Shown: piece after piece, positions 1-4,931 of the stretch | Numbering within the stretch: position 1 is the stretch's first letter | Layout of the letters: each line of letters opens with the position of its first letter | Source: an uncultured bacterium | GTDB lineage: Bacteria; Patescibacteriota; Minisyncoccia; Moranbacterales; GWC2-37-73 | DNA: 5,081 bases | Direction of reading: 5' to 3' | NCBI GenBank assembly: GCA_903824515.1 | Contig: CAIJXA010000101.1 | Coordinates: forward strand, 1-5,081 | Translations under genes and position numbers: made by a program | The notes under the pieces: generated by a model | What the model was told of the DNA's origin: nothing | The model's input: only the letters and a program-made list of their open reading frames with translations | Database searches by the model: none

Positions 1-30
1 GTCGTAGCGACTGACTTCTTTTTGGCTCAT
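1..30 (-). CDS. Possible transposase N-terminus, cut by the left edge
   Basis: An ATG on the minus strand at 30-28 opens a frame that runs off the window and reads MSQKEVSRYD. From memory, this short peptide resembles the beginning of HTH transposases of the ISNCY/IS481-like type, which often start with an 'MSQKE..R' string before a helix-turn-helix. Ten residues are too few for a firm family call. Supporting context is the pair of GGACATT repeats at 93-133, outside the start codon, where an IS end would carry transposase-binding sites. No clear Shine-Dalgarno precedes the ATG. A plus-strand frame covering 1-69 (ending in TAG at 67-69) is the alternative, as the last 22 codons of some gene; it has no recognisable motif. 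Confidence 0.35.
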   Translation of the reverse strand, partial: MSQKEVSRYD

Positions 31-92
31 GATAATGAGATTATCCATTGGGTTAATATTAGGGTTTAGCTAATATCATAACCTATTGAAGC

Positions 93-133
93 GGACATTT
101 CTACTTCCCGCTACTAGGACATTATCATTTCCC
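93..133. repeat. Two direct repeats, possible IS end
   Basis: Two copies of a 17-bp unit begin at 93 and 117 (24-bp period) and share 13 of 17 positions, with GGACATT at the start and TTCCC at the end. They lie between the putative leftward transposase start and the lexA promoter. Repeated GGACATT-type motifs at the end of an element would fit transposase binding sites, but the exact terminus and any target duplication cannot be seen because the other end lies outside the window. Nearby short inverted repeats are CTCAT/ATGAG (26-39) and ATATTAG/CTAATAT (56-76). Positions 134-200 show nothing further that I can name. Confidence 0.4.
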
Positions 134-201
134 TGTGACAACCAAATTTAGCGAAGCAGAAAATGTGTAAATTCAAATAATCAGACAACGAGCTACGAAG
201 T

Positions 202-226
202 AAATCTGAAAAAGTTTGTCAGATTT
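202..226. repeat. Inverted repeat just upstream of the lexA promoter
   Basis: AAATCTGA (202-209) is repeated inverted as TCAGATTT (219-226) around a 9-base loop, and its right arm overlaps the first two bases of the -35 box. A second small inverted repeat, TTGTCA/TGACAA (216-221 and 226-231), overlaps it. It could be a second protein-binding site or the remains of an upstream terminator, although no T-run follows. Confidence 0.3.
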
Positions 227-254
227 GACAAGTGAACGTATGTTCACTTATAAT
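225..254 (+). promoter_or_regulatory. Sigma-70-type promoter of the lexA-polymerase operon
   Basis: A perfect -35 box TTGACA (225-230) and a perfect -10 box TATAAT (249-254) are separated by 18 bp. Transcription should start near 261, giving a leader of about 25 bases before the ATG at 286. The leader has no evident Shine-Dalgarno sequence. Such a strong promoter fits a gene that is held down by a repressor, and the LexA-type operator fills the spacer. Confidence 0.85.
230..249. promoter_or_regulatory. LexA box (SOS operator)
   Basis: A 20-bp palindrome has perfect 8-bp arms, AAGTGAAC (230-237) and GTTCACTT (242-249), around GTAT. Its core GAAC-N4-GTTC matches the LexA box known from Bacillus and other Gram-positives rather than the CTGT-N8-ACAG box of E. 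coli. It touches the last base of the -35 box and the first base of the -10 box, so bound repressor would block RNA polymerase. Placement just ahead of a lexA-type gene indicates autoregulation. Confidence 0.85.
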
Positions 255-285
255 AAAGTTACTAACCAATTTAAGCAAAAAAATT

Positions 286-852
286 ATGGAAAAATATCAA
301 GCAAAAATTGCCAAGTTTTACAGGCAGCACAAGCGTATGCCGAGCTTTCGAGAAATTATGAAGGTCACTGGTCTCAAATCAACCAATGCCGTCAGCAAAA
401 TTGTCGACAAAATGATTACCCTGGAAATCATCGACAAAGATGAAAATGGAAAACTCATTCCCAAAAAACTTTTTGGCCAGATCAAAATTCTTGGCACAAT
501 TCAAGCAGGCTTTCCTTCCCCAGCCGAAGAAGAGCTGATTGACACAATCACCATTGATGAATATCTCATCTCCAACAAAGAAGCAACCTACATGCTCAAA
601 GTTAGTGGCGATTCCATGATTGAAGCCGGAATCCACGCTGGCGACATGGTACTAGTAGAAAGAAACAAAACCCCCAATGAAGGCGACATTGTCATCGCCG
701 AAGTCGACAATCATTGGACAATGAAATATCTCCAAAAAGAAAACGGGCGCATGATCCTGATGCCAGGCAACAAAAAATACAAACCCATAATCCCTTCTGA
801 GGAGCTCCACATTGCAGCCGTGGTCATCTCTGTCATCAGAAAATATCACTAA
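286..852 (+). CDS. lexA: LexA-type SOS repressor (S24 self-cleaving)
   Basis: This 188-residue protein is a transcriptional repressor of the LexA family. Residues 1-60 form a winged helix-turn-helix, with the recognition region around residues 19-43 (PSFREIMKVTG, then KSTNAVSKIVDKM). Residues 65-188 form the S24/LexA autoprotease domain: the cleavage bond is Ala74-Gly75 in IQAGFP, the nucleophile is Ser110 in GDSM, and the general base is Lys147 in TMKY. In the family, RecA filaments on single-stranded DNA stimulate self-cleavage and release repression. I chose the ATG at 286 because the upstream GTG at 232 in the same frame lies inside the operator and before the -10 box. The length is slightly shorter than E. 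coli LexA (202). The stop overlaps the polymerase start by one base, so the two are co-translated. Whether it is the genome's only LexA or a UmuD-like paralogue serving the polymerase cannot be told here. Confidence 0.9.
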   Translation: MEKYQAKIAKFYRQHKRMPSFREIMKVTGLKSTNAVSKIVDKMITLEIIDKDENGKLIPKKLFGQIKILGTIQAGFPSPAEEELIDTITIDEYLISNKEATYMLKVSGDSMIEAGIHAGDMVLVERNKTPNEGDIVIAEVDNHWTMKYLQKENGRMILMPGNKKYKPIIPSEELHIAAVVISVIRKYH

Positions 853-2168
853 TGAAATCCAAGCCTCTTTCAATTTTTTCATATCCCCAAGCCATCATCC
901 ACATTGACGGCGACGCTTTTTTTGCCTCTTGCGAACAATCACGTAACGCTGCCCTCAAAGGTAAGCCTGTCATCACCGGCAAAGAACGCGGCATCGCATC
1001 ATCGATGAGTTATGAAGCAAAAAATCGTGGAGTCACTCGCGGAATGCGTATTTCAGAAATAAAAAAGGTTTGTCCTGATGCAATTTTTCTGCCTTCGGAC
1101 TATGAAACTTACAGCCTGCTTTCCAAAAGATTTTTTCAAATTGTTCGCCGCTACACTCCAGACGTCGAGGAATATAGCATCGACGAATGTTTTGCCGACA
1201 TCACTGGCCTTCGCAGACCGCTTCGCATGTCCTATGAAAAAATAGCCGAAAAAATCAAGGCTGATCTTGACCATGAATTGGGCTTTACTTTTTCAGTCGG
1301 CCTTGGACCCAACAAAACCCTAGCCAAACTTGGATCCAAATGGAAAAAGCCATCGGGCCTGACAGCCATTCCGGGATATCTTATTCATGAATTCTTGGCA
1401 GCAAAAGATACTGAAGAAATTTGGGGTATTGGCCCACAAACCAGTGCTCATTTGAAAAAAGAAGGCATTGGAACTGCGCTTGAATTTGCGCGAAAAGAGC
1501 AAGCATGGATGCAGAGAAAATTTACCAAGCCAACCCAAGAAATTTGGCAGGAGCTCAATGGAAAATTTGTTTTACCTCTCGACACCAAAGGAAAAACTAC
1601 CTATGCTTCAGTGCAAAAAGTGAAAACTTTCGCACCGCCCTCCAGTGATCGTGATTTCATTTTTTCCCAACTTTCAAAAAATATTGAAAACGCCTGCCTC
1701 AAAATTCGTAGATACAATCTGGCTGCGTGCAAGGCCACTTTTTTCATCAAGTTGCAATCTTTTCGCTACGTCGGGGTTCAGGTCAAATTCTCGCGACCAA
1801 CTGCCATTCCCAGTGAAATTGTAAAAATTGCCGAACAACATTTTGATGAAATGTTTGATAAACATGAGCAATATCGCGCAACCGGAGTCACACTTTTTAA
1901 GCTTGAAGAAGACGTCATTAAACAACTGGATCTTTTCAATGAAGTTTTGAAAGCTAAACAATTGAAAAAACTTTACCAAAGCGTTGACCAAATCAACGAA
2001 AAATTCGGCAAACACACAGTTTTTCTGGCAACCAGTTTCATGGCGCGCAATCGCCCGCAACATCTCAAAGAGCGCAGCGACCAACCAGAGAGAAAAAAGC
2101 TCACCTTCAAAGGTGAAGGCAAGCAGCAAAAAATTGGGATTCCGATGTTTGTTGGGATAGTGGACTGA
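852..2168 (+). CDS. dinB: Y-family DNA polymerase (Pol IV/UmuC-like)
   Basis: This 438-residue protein is an error-prone translesion polymerase. The palm begins with IHIDGDAFFASCE, giving catalytic Asp19 and a steric-gate Phe24. The second catalytic motif is YSIDE, with Asp111 and Glu112. A fingers segment lies between them, and the thumb carries a helix-hairpin-helix-like segment (IWGIGPQTSAHLKKEGI, 190-206). The little finger spans roughly 250-352. QLDLF at 358-362 fits the beta-clamp binding motif. A basic tail follows and ends IGIPMFVGIVD; it is longer than E. coli Pol IV (351) and lacks the UmuC C-terminal domain that I would recognise. The ATG overlaps the lexA TAA as TAATG, which implies translational coupling and shared SOS induction. 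The pairing mimics umuDC, with the LexA-like protein in the UmuD position. I use dinB for the fold; an UmuC-like subfamily is possible. Confidence 0.9.
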   Translation: MKSKPLSIFSYPQAIIHIDGDAFFASCEQSRNAALKGKPVITGKERGIASSMSYEAKNRGVTRGMRISEIKKVCPDAIFLPSDYETYSLLSKRFFQIVRRYTPDVEEYSIDECFADITGLRRPLRMSYEKIAEKIKADLDHELGFTFSVGLGPNKTLAKLGSKWKKPSGLTAIPGYLIHEFLAAKDTEEIWGIGPQTSAHLKKEGIGTALEFARKEQAWMQRKFTKPTQEIWQELNGKFVLPLDTKGKTTYASVQKVKTFAPPSSDRDFIFSQLSKNIENACLKIRRYNLAACKATFFIKLQSFRYVGVQVKFSRPTAIPSEIVKIAEQHFDEMFDKHEQYRATGVTLFKLEEDVIKQLDLFNEVLKAKQLKKLYQSVDQINEKFGKHTVFLATSFMARNRPQHLKERSDQPERKKLTFKGEGKQQKIGIPMFVGIVD

Positions 2169-2273
2169 CCCCAACTTAACTTAGTTAGCGCTAGCTAGAT
2201 ATTGGGGGCTCGACCTCCCCAATGGATGTCAAGCCTCCACGAAGCTGACATTGATTTGATTAACTTGGCTTGA
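2169..2273 (+). other. Structured 3' region after the polymerase gene
   Basis: TTGGGG at 2202-2207 can pair with either CCCCAA at 2169-2174, directly after the stop codon, or CCCCAA at 2217-2222; these are mutually exclusive hairpins. The first encloses a near-palindrome at 2182-2197 around GCGC. Further on, TGTCA/TGACA (2227-2231 and 2246-2250) competes with TCAAGCC/GGCTTGA (2229-2235 and 2267-2273). The region ends just before the terminator. It may be a structured 3' UTR or the remains of a small repeat element. I do not recognise a known RNA family. Confidence 0.35.
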
Positions 2274-2280
2274 GCAAAGA

Positions 2281-2321
2281 AAAAGCCCACTGAAATCATG
2301 TTTTGATTTCAGTGGGCTTTT
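2281..2321. terminator. Bidirectional intrinsic terminator
   Basis: A perfect 18-bp stem (2281-2298 with 2304-2321) surrounds a 5-base loop. The stem core is GCCCACTGAAATCA. It carries four A at the left foot and four T at the right foot, and on the minus strand the stem is followed by TTTTTCTTT. It sits between the plus-strand polymerase gene and the convergent minus-strand gene, so it can end transcription from both sides. Confidence 0.9.
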
Positions 2322-2340
2322 GAAAAAAAATCAATCTCAA

Positions 2341-2859
2341 TCAGTTCTCCTCGGGTCTTTCAGTTATAGGAAACAGCAAGGATCCAGAAAAAATTCCCTT
2401 GAATGCAGGATTGAGTCTTATTTCAAAGACATCAACACCGCCGCATTCCTCATCTGGATTCTCGCAATCCTCATCGGAAATAATTTCCACAACCTCAAAC
2501 CGATTTCCGATTCCAAGCCTGTCAATATCGCACTCAATTTTCTCATCAAGAATACGCTCTTTAACATTGACCCAAAGTAAATCACTGATAGCAAAAACCT
2601 TTCTCTCCAGAACATAGAGGCGGTCAATTTCGTTGATTCTTTCCTCTTCATCAAGAGCATCCGAATTCACTCTGTCGACGCACTTGTTAAATTCCAGATT
2701 AACATCAATGAGAACGGTATAGGCTGCTTTTTCGTAATCATTTAATGATAAACCAATTGCATCCTCTTCATCAACGGCCAAATAGCAAGGTGCCTTTGCG
2801 AAATCGCCAGAATCCAAAATTTTTTGAATCATTTCCATTATACTAGGCCGATAAGACAT
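2341..2859 (-). CDS. Acidic protein of unknown function
   Basis: This 172-residue protein begins MSYRPSIMEMIQKILDSGDF and ends in PITERPEEN. I do not recognise a family. It is strongly acidic: I count about 41 Asp/Glu against 18 Lys/Arg. The middle (about 45-105) looks helical, with heptad-like hydrophobic spacing and a DEEER patch. The C-terminal third holds an acidic, Cys-bearing stretch DEDCENPDEECGG, followed by a likely beta segment (VDVFEIRLNPAF). There is no signal peptide or membrane helix, so it is probably cytosolic. I chose the ATG at 2859 because a perfect AGGAGG (2870-2865) lies five bases upstream; the in-frame ATG at 2880 has no such site. It converges on the SOS operon and shares its terminator. 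The charge might suggest a DNA mimic or a regulatory partner, but nothing specific supports that. Confidence 0.75.
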   Translation of the reverse strand: MSYRPSIMEMIQKILDSGDFAKAPCYLAVDEEDAIGLSLNDYEKAAYTVLIDVNLEFNKCVDRVNSDALDEEERINEIDRLYVLERKVFAISDLLWVNVKERILDEKIECDIDRLGIGNRFEVVEIISDEDCENPDEECGGVDVFEIRLNPAFKGIFSGSLLFPITERPEEN

Positions 2860-2864
2860 ATTCG

Positions 2865-2870
2865 CCTCCT
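2865..2870 (-). promoter_or_regulatory. Strong Shine-Dalgarno site deciding the start at 2859
   Basis: The minus strand reads AGGAGG here, five bases before the ATG at 2859. It is the only perfect Shine-Dalgarno site among the starts in this window; neither lexA nor fic has one. It rules in favour of the 172-residue start over the ATG at 2880. Confidence 0.8.
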
Positions 2871-2885
2871 TTTGAAACATTAATG

Positions 2886-2915
2886 AATATAATTTCGTTT
2901 AAAACAATATCGAAA
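2886..2915 (-). promoter_or_regulatory. Weak candidate promoter of the acidic-protein gene
   Basis: On the minus strand TATATT (2891-2886) is a five-of-six match to the -10 box and would place the transcript start near 2879, with a leader of about 20 bases ahead of the ATG at 2859. The -35 region 18 bp upstream reads TTTCGA, a poor match. The surroundings are very AT-rich, so chance matches are likely. Confidence 0.3.
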
Positions 2916-2976
2916 CGTTTTTAAATTTTAAAGTTACAGAAAATTTTTAGGCTCAGTTTACCTGCTAAAAAAGTAG

Positions 2977-3020
2977 CACGCTAGAGTGGCATAGTCAATT
3001 GCAAAGCCACCCAGGGCGTG
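2977..3020. repeat. Imperfect hairpin in the long intergenic gap
   Basis: CACGC (2977-2981) and GTGGC (2986-2990) pair with GCCAC (3006-3010) and GCGTG (3016-3020), giving two 5-bp stems separated by an internal loop and capped by a 15-base loop. No gene, T-run or known RNA signature accompanies it. The gap from 2916 to 3318 otherwise shows no coding sequence; it contains this hairpin and the inverted repeats at 3079-3122 and 3172-3240. Confidence 0.3.
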
Positions 3021-3078
3021 ATTAATAATTCTCAAGTAAAAATCTCGCCTTCAAAGATAAAGGAAATAAGGCATGAGG

Positions 3079-3122
3079 AATCAGGATTGAATATATTCAA
3101 GGTAAATAACTTATCCCTGATT
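3079..3122. repeat. Nested inverted repeats with a 14-bp palindrome
   Basis: AATCAGG (3079-3085) and CCTGATT (3116-3122) form an outer pair. Inside it lies the perfect palindrome TTGAATATATTCAA (3087-3100). The palindrome could be a dimer-binding site or a cruciform. No promoter or gene start beside it explains it. Confidence 0.3.
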
Positions 3123-3171
3123 TTACACTAAAACAAAATCCTCCCCAATTCAGCAAAAGTGAAGTTTATCC

Positions 3172-3240
3172 CATAACTGTCTGAAACATCAGTTTCGGAC
3201 AGTTATGAGGCTAAGCCTCTTATAGGAGGCTTAGCCTCTT
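3172..3240. repeat. Two adjoining hairpins with near-identical palindromic units
   Basis: The first hairpin pairs 3172-3187 with 3192-3207: 16 bp including one G-T pair, loop ATCA. The second pairs 3207-3219 with 3226-3238: 13 bp, loop of six. They share the base at 3207. Each arm of the second hairpin is itself almost palindromic (GAGGCT-A-AGCCTC and GAGGCT-T-AGCCTC), so it also reads as a direct repeat of 15 bases with one mismatch (3207-3221 and 3226-3240). Only three T follow, so a terminator role is weak, and no plus-strand gene lies just upstream. It may be a small repeat element or a structured RNA. Confidence 0.6.
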
Positions 3241-3318
3241 TGAAACTAAGACTGCTTTGGTTAATTCAGCATAGGGCGCAGTCATTCAAAAAACTATCCA
3301 ATAAATATATGTAACTGC

Positions 3319-3504
3319 TTGAATCACCTACTCAGAAATATTCCAAAGATAGTCGAAGATGCTTTTCATGCTAAATGTTATGATTTCGTGCTTCACTGCA
3401 ACAATAAAGGGGTATTTCCCGGAAAAAAGCACTGGCGTGTCTCCGATGATCCAAAAAGATGCTCTGAATGCGATTTCCACCAGCATTTCACAGAGAATGA
3501 TTGA
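3319..3504 (+). CDS. Doubtful small Cys/His-rich ORF
   Basis: The frame is open from 3265 and could start at TTG 3319, giving 61 residues ending HQHFTEND. It contains Cys20, Cys27, Cys48 and Cys51 (the last two as CSEC), together with His26, His54 and His56, a spacing that could bind zinc. Codon choice looks gene-like, with mixed third positions unlike the flanking AT-rich DNA. Against it, there is no Shine-Dalgarno, no ATG in frame and no recognisable homology. It may be a real small zinc-ribbon-like protein, the remnant of a longer gene, or chance. Confidence 0.3.
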   Translation: MNHLLRNIPKIVEDAFHAKCYDFVLHCNNKGVFPGKKHWRVSDDPKRCSECDFHQHFTEND

Positions 3505-3550
3505 TTGTTACTTTATTTTTTTTGGGTTGATAGCATTCATTGAAGTTTCC

Positions 3551-3633
3551 CCGCCAAACAAAAGCCTCAAAACAAAAACACCCCTCACGAGGCGGACATG
3601 CTTCGCGAAAAAGTGATTTATGCTTGCCCCGTA
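3551..3633. repeat. Repeat-like intergenic segment
   Basis: This segment carries several overlapping inverted repeats: CCGCC/GGCGG (3551-3555 and 3591-3595), GCCTC/GAGGC (3564-3568 and 3589-3593) and CCTC/GAGG (3583-3592). It ends in TGCTTGCCCCGTA (3621-3633), which recurs exactly at 5005-5017, also preceded by a CGCGA-containing stretch. On the minus strand GAGGC is followed by TTTTGTTT, so the segment could act as a terminator for fic. Its minus-strand translation reminds me of spurious peptides seen in many CPR genomes (recollection only), which would fit a dispersed non-coding repeat. Confidence 0.45.
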
Positions 3634-3683
3634 AACACGCCAAAAAAGGAAGCGCTTCGTAGCAAGAAGAAAATGAAACTTTT

Positions 3684-3710
3684 CCGAGGACCGTCCTTGG
3701 AGGATTTTTT
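3684..3710 (+). terminator. Terminator-like hairpin facing fic
   Basis: CCGAGGA (3684-3690) pairs with TCCTTGG (3694-3700), including one G-T pair, around the loop CCG. Six T follow at 3705-3710, four bases after the stem, and another T-rich stretch comes next. On the plus strand it could stop transcription from running antisense into the 3' end of fic. The four-base gap before the T-run makes it imperfect. Confidence 0.4.
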
Positions 3711-3746
3711 CTTTGATTTTCCCCATTGCCAAAGATGTAAACAAAC

Positions 3747-4808
3747 TTACAGTTTTCGATACCTCGTTCCCCTGCCTGAACCTATTTTCTCAATCTTATT
3801 CAACTTGAGTAATTTGGTTAATACCTGATTTACTGTTGGTCTGGCAATACCAGCTTTTTCAGCAATTTCTAATGGTGTAGCCTCAATAACATTTTGCAAA
3901 TATTCCCACACACTTAATTGTTTTGGTGAAAGAAGTTTTTCCACCTGCTCACTGCCCAAAAGTTCCATTGCCATCTCAGATTGCTTGAGGATCATATTCA
4001 AGAAAAATTCCAGCCAATCTATAACACTCTCCTCCTCAGTCTTGAAAGTCTTTTGACTTCTGCGAAGAGCAATGTAGTATTCATCTTTATTATCCTCAAT
4101 AAATTTCTCATGAGAAATATAAGGCATATATAAATAACCGACCTTAAGCAAAAGCAAATTAGTTAAAATTCTAGACAACCTTCCATTCCCATCTTGGAAA
4201 GGATGAATGTTTAAAAACTCAACAACGAAGTTTCCAATAACAAGAAGTGGATGAATCTTTTTTTCTTCTAGTGCTTTCTTTGTCCATTCCATCAATTCCT
4301 GCATTTCCTTTGGAGCCAAATAAGCAGGCACTGTTTCAAAAACCACTCCTATTACAGTGCCTTTTTCGTCATACATTTTAACATCATTTTCTATTTTTTT
4401 GTAATCACCTCTGTGTCTCTCATCCTTGGAAACGTGCTTCAACATTTCACCATGAAAATGCTTGACAGCACTCTCACTAAAAGACAAGGCATTCCAAGAA
4501 TCGAAGACGTTTTTGAGAAGTTCATAGTAGCCACTGACTTCTTGCTCATCTCTATTTTTCCATTTACCAATCTTTATTCCATGAATCAGTTTTTCAACTT
4601 CCATATCATTTAACTTTGCACCCTCAATACGAGTAGATGCACCAGCAGAAGTGACCAAAACTGACTTTTTCAAGCGACCCAAAATCTGAGGACTCAAATT
4701 GACACCTCCAGTCCATCTTCCCTTAATTTCATCTATTTTGACTATCTTAGACCATATTCTAGTTGAAATATTGGCAAATCTTGCTTCAAATTGGCTATTT
4801 TTCTCCAT
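3747..4808 (-). CDS. fic: Class II Fic-domain protein with C-terminal HTH
   Basis: This 353-residue protein is probably a protein AMP-transferase, moving AMP from ATP to a hydroxyl side chain of a target protein in the cytosol. The Fic motif is HPFQDGNGRLSR at 202-213, with catalytic His202, metal-binding Asp206 and phosphate-binding Arg210 and Arg213. A flap-like segment lies near 157-175. The N-terminal domain carries the inhibitory motif STRIEG (58-63), in which Glu62 would block ATP gamma-phosphate binding, as in class II Fic proteins such as SoFic. Residues 290-353 form a winged HTH: PLEIAEKAGIARPTVNQVLTKLL (311-333), followed by a GSGRGTRY wing. The length fits this subfamily and all key residues are intact. 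The ATG at 4808 is the only start after the promoter; it has no Shine-Dalgarno. No antitoxin gene adjoins it, consistent with built-in inhibition. The HTH and the repeats upstream suggest autoregulation. The cellular target is unknown. Confidence 0.9.
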   Translation of the reverse strand: MEKNSQFEARFANISTRIWSKIVKIDEIKGRWTGGVNLSPQILGRLKKSVLVTSAGASTRIEGAKLNDMEVEKLIHGIKIGKWKNRDEQEVSGYYELLKNVFDSWNALSFSESAVKHFHGEMLKHVSKDERHRGDYKKIENDVKMYDEKGTVIGVVFETVPAYLAPKEMQELMEWTKKALEEKKIHPLLVIGNFVVEFLNIHPFQDGNGRLSRILTNLLLLKVGYLYMPYISHEKFIEDNKDEYYIALRRSQKTFKTEEESVIDWLEFFLNMILKQSEMAMELLGSEQVEKLLSPKQLSVWEYLQNVIEATPLEIAEKAGIARPTVNQVLTKLLKLNKIEKIGSGRGTRYRKL

Positions 4809-4812
4809 AGTT

Positions 4813-4861
4813 TTATCTTATGTATTAACTATATAAGATTATATATGATTATATAAGATAA
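4813..4861. repeat. Inverted repeat bracketing the fic promoter core
   Basis: TTATCTTAT (4813-4821) and ATAAGATAA (4853-4861) are a perfect 9-bp inverted pair. The same ATAAGAT core also occurs at 4833-4839. Together with the tandem 10-mers, this gives several sites in both orientations between the fic ATG and its -35 box. Confidence 0.55.
4831..4860. promoter_or_regulatory. Three tandem 10-bp repeats, candidate fic operator
   Basis: Three consecutive units, ATATAAGATT, ATATATGATT and ATATAAGATA, follow each other with no gap. The 10-bp period places each copy on the same face of the helix. They cover exactly the stretch from the expected transcript start to the edge of the -35 box, so a bound protein would block polymerase. 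The winged HTH at the Fic C-terminus is the obvious candidate binder, though this is inference. AT-rich slippage is the alternative origin. Confidence 0.6.
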
Positions 4862-4866
4862 GTCAA
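4838..4866 (-). promoter_or_regulatory. Promoter of fic
   Basis: On the minus strand a -35 box TTGACT (4866-4861, five of six to consensus) and a perfect -10 box TATAAT (4843-4838) are 17 bp apart. Transcription would start near 4831, leaving a leader of about 22 bases before the ATG at 4808. A second TATAAT at 4853-4848 comes from the repeat array and is too close to the -35 box to use it. Confidence 0.75.
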
Positions 4867-4931
4867 TAAACCTCAGTAAACCATCCAAAAATCTTAACAA
4901 ACATTTCTTTTTGTATTTTTCCTAAACAAAA

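Noticed and set aside
1..69. Plus-strand frame ending in TAG at 67-69 as the end of an upstream gene
   Set aside because: Twenty-two residues without a motif; the leftward transposase-like start explains the edge slightly better, though neither is certain.
232..285. N-terminal extension of lexA from GTG at 232
   Set aside because: This start lies inside the operator and upstream of the -10 box, and the extra 18 residues do not look like LexA.
2860..2880. Earlier ATG (2880) for the acidic-protein gene
   Set aside because: It has no ribosome site and lies at the predicted transcript start, while 2859 has AGGAGG five bases away.
2950..3025. tRNA-like stretch (GGCTCAGTTTACC followed by paired stems)
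   Set aside because: There is no acceptor stem, anticodon arm or T-loop signature in the right order.
3183..3196. GAAAC-N4-GTTTC as a second LexA box
   Set aside because: It differs from the GAAC-N4-GTTC core, is explained by the hairpin, and has no promoter around it.
3359..3616. Plus-strand 85-residue ORF
   Set aside because: It overlaps the more gene-like frame at 3319-3504 and runs into the repeat segment; composition is that of a chance frame.
3508..3744. Minus-strand 78-residue ORF downstream of fic
   Set aside because: It is basic, low in information, covers the inverted repeats and terminator-like stem, and resembles spurious translations of a non-coding repeat.
3598..3828. Plus-strand 76-residue ORF running into the 3' end of fic
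   Set aside because: It is antisense to the well-supported fic C-terminus and crosses a terminator-like hairpin.
4413..4613. Plus-strand 66-residue ORF within fic
   Set aside because: It is a shadow of the fic coding strand.
4831..4860. CRISPR-like array
   Set aside because: The units are 10 bp with no spacers, so they are tandem operator-like repeats and not CRISPR.
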